A stretch of 64,000 bases of DNA from Corallococcus sp. AS-1-6 (lineage in GTDB: Bacteria > Myxococcota > Myxococcia > Myxococcales > Myxococcaceae): contig NZ_JAIQDE010000008.1 in the NCBI RefSeq assembly GCF_020037015.1, positions 186,001-250,000 of the forward strand, written 5' to 3'. Positions 63,263 through 64,000 of this stretch are shown here, in pieces. Within the stretch, counting starts at the first letter, position 1, and the number at the start of each line of letters is the position of its first letter. The translations under genes and the position numbers were made by a program. The notes below the pieces were generated by a model. It ran no database searches and was not told the origin of the DNA. It saw only the letters and a list, made by a program, of their open reading frames with translations.

Positions 63263-63301
63263 CCGTCCCCTCCCCCACCTTTCGAAGCCCGAGCACACCC
63301 C

Positions 63302-64000
63302 ATGTCCGCTGAATCGAACATCGACGCGCAGGCCATCGCCATCGTCGGCATGGCCGGACGTTTCCCCGGCGCCCCCGACCTGGACTCCTTCTGGAAGAAC
63401 CTGCGCGACGGCGTGGAGTCCATCCAGCCCGTCCCCGACGCGGAGCTGGAGAAGCTGGGCGTGGACCCCGTCCTGCGCAAGGACCCGCGCCACGTGAAGG
63501 CCAGCGCCGCATTGGCCGGCATGGAGCTGTTCGACGCGGGCTTCTTCGGCTTCACGCCCCGCGAGGCGGAGCTGATGGACCCGCAGCACCGCGTCTTCCT
63601 GGAGTGCGCGTGGGAGGCGCTGGAGAAGGCGGGCCACACGCCGGAGGGCTTCGACGGCTCCATCGGCGTGTTCGCGGGCGCGTCCACCAACACGTACCTG
63701 GTGTTCCACCTGGTCCCCAACTTCGACCAGTTGAGCGGCATGGACCAGGTGCAGGTGGACGTGAACAACGGCGGCGACTTCCTGGCCACCCGCGTCGCGT
63801 ACAAGCTCAACCTGCGCGGCCCCAGCTACTCCATCACCAGCGCGTGCTCCACGTCGCTCGTGGCCACGCACGCGGCCTGCCAGAGCCTCTTGAATGAAGA
63901 GTGCGACCTGGCCCTGGCCGGCGGCGTGTCCGTGCACGTGAAGCACCCGGAGGGCTACCCCTTCGTACCGGGCGGCATCGTGTCCCCGGACGGCCACTGC
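63302..64000 (+). CDS. type I PKS, N-terminal ketosynthase (truncated by window edge)
   Basis: ATG at 63302 begins a KS domain that runs to the right edge (233 codons visible). AIAIVGMAGRFPGAPDLDSF opens it, MDPQHRVFLECAWEAL follows, and the active-site segment SITSACSTSLVATHAACQSL has the normal Cys, unlike the preceding module. There is almost no N-terminal linker before the KS, so no classical coiled-coil docking domain. It lies 39 bases after the upstream PKS and is in the same operon. The next extension step of the assembly line should take place here; the remaining domains lie outside the window. Confidence 0.92.
   Translation, partial: MSAESNIDAQAIAIVGMAGRFPGAPDLDSFWKNLRDGVESIQPVPDAELEKLGVDPVLRKDPRHVKASAALAGMELFDAGFFGFTPREAELMDPQHRVFLECAWEALEKAGHTPEGFDGSIGVFAGASTNTYLVFHLVPNFDQLSGMDQVQVDVNNGGDFLATRVAYKLNLRGPSYSITSACSTSLVATHAACQSLLNEECDLALAGGVSVHVKHPEGYPFVPGGIVSPDGHC

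Noticed and set aside
58154-63997. Very long open frame on the minus strand opposite the PKS genes (about 1950 codons)
   Set aside because: Its translation is Arg/Val/Leu/Gly/His repeats typical of the antisense of GC3-biased coding sequence; the plus-strand PKS domains are certain.

Overview
The window is a high-GC, densely coded bacterial chromosome segment with third-position G/C bias in every real gene. The gene content points to a myxobacterium, most likely the Myxococcus/Corallococcus group: a DUF2378 protein, many secreted hydrolases and lipoproteins, a SitA-like lipoprotein toxin remnant and a hybrid NRPS-PKS locus. The species assignment is inference. I saw no rRNA, tRNA, CRISPR array or insertion sequence.

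Layout. 1-15 kb is mostly single housekeeping genes: a truncated 2OG-Fe(II) oxygenase-like gene, a broken secreted metalloprotease, an acyl-CoA dehydrogenase-like protein, a SET-domain protein with a histone-H1-like tail, DUF423, a GT87 mannosyltransferase, mug, cysQ, an acetyltransferase, glnS, a GT4 glycosyltransferase, an alpha/beta hydrolase and bpt. 15-20 kb holds a GT2 glycosyltransferase, a PLP-dependent decarboxylase and an ATP-grasp ligase, a possible small-molecule set. 20-28 kb has a secreted protein behind a sigma-54-like promoter, a membrane zinc peptidase, an MBL-fold hydrolase, an OPT transporter, a threonyl-tRNA synthetase without the TGS/editing half preceded by a Thr-codon-rich leader peptide and attenuator-like hairpins, a CBS protein and msrB. 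28-32 kb is a tandem pair of secreted GH18 chitinase-like enzymes, then purL. 36-46.5 kb has an M4 metalloprotease, DUF2378 plus a Cys-rich protein, and xdhC with a single-chain xanthine dehydrogenase. 46.6-52.5 kb is a copper/haem envelope region (MbnP, MbnH, YcnI-like, a two-CxxCH lipoprotein), interrupted by a decayed lipoprotein toxin and its retained downstream gene.

53.1-64 kb begins a lipopeptide-polyketide assembly line that runs off the right edge: FAAL-ACP-C-A-PCP, then KS-AT-KR-PCP, then a further KS. Two features are unusual. The adenylation domain lacks the Asp that normally holds the alpha-amino group, and the first PKS module has Ser in place of the KS catalytic Cys and has lost two of the four KR catalytic residues.

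The points most worth a second look are the Thr attenuator in front of the minimal ThrRS, the KS Cys-to-Ser/KR-degenerate module, the SET protein with a chromatin-like tail, and the toxin remnant with an apparently orphaned immunity gene.
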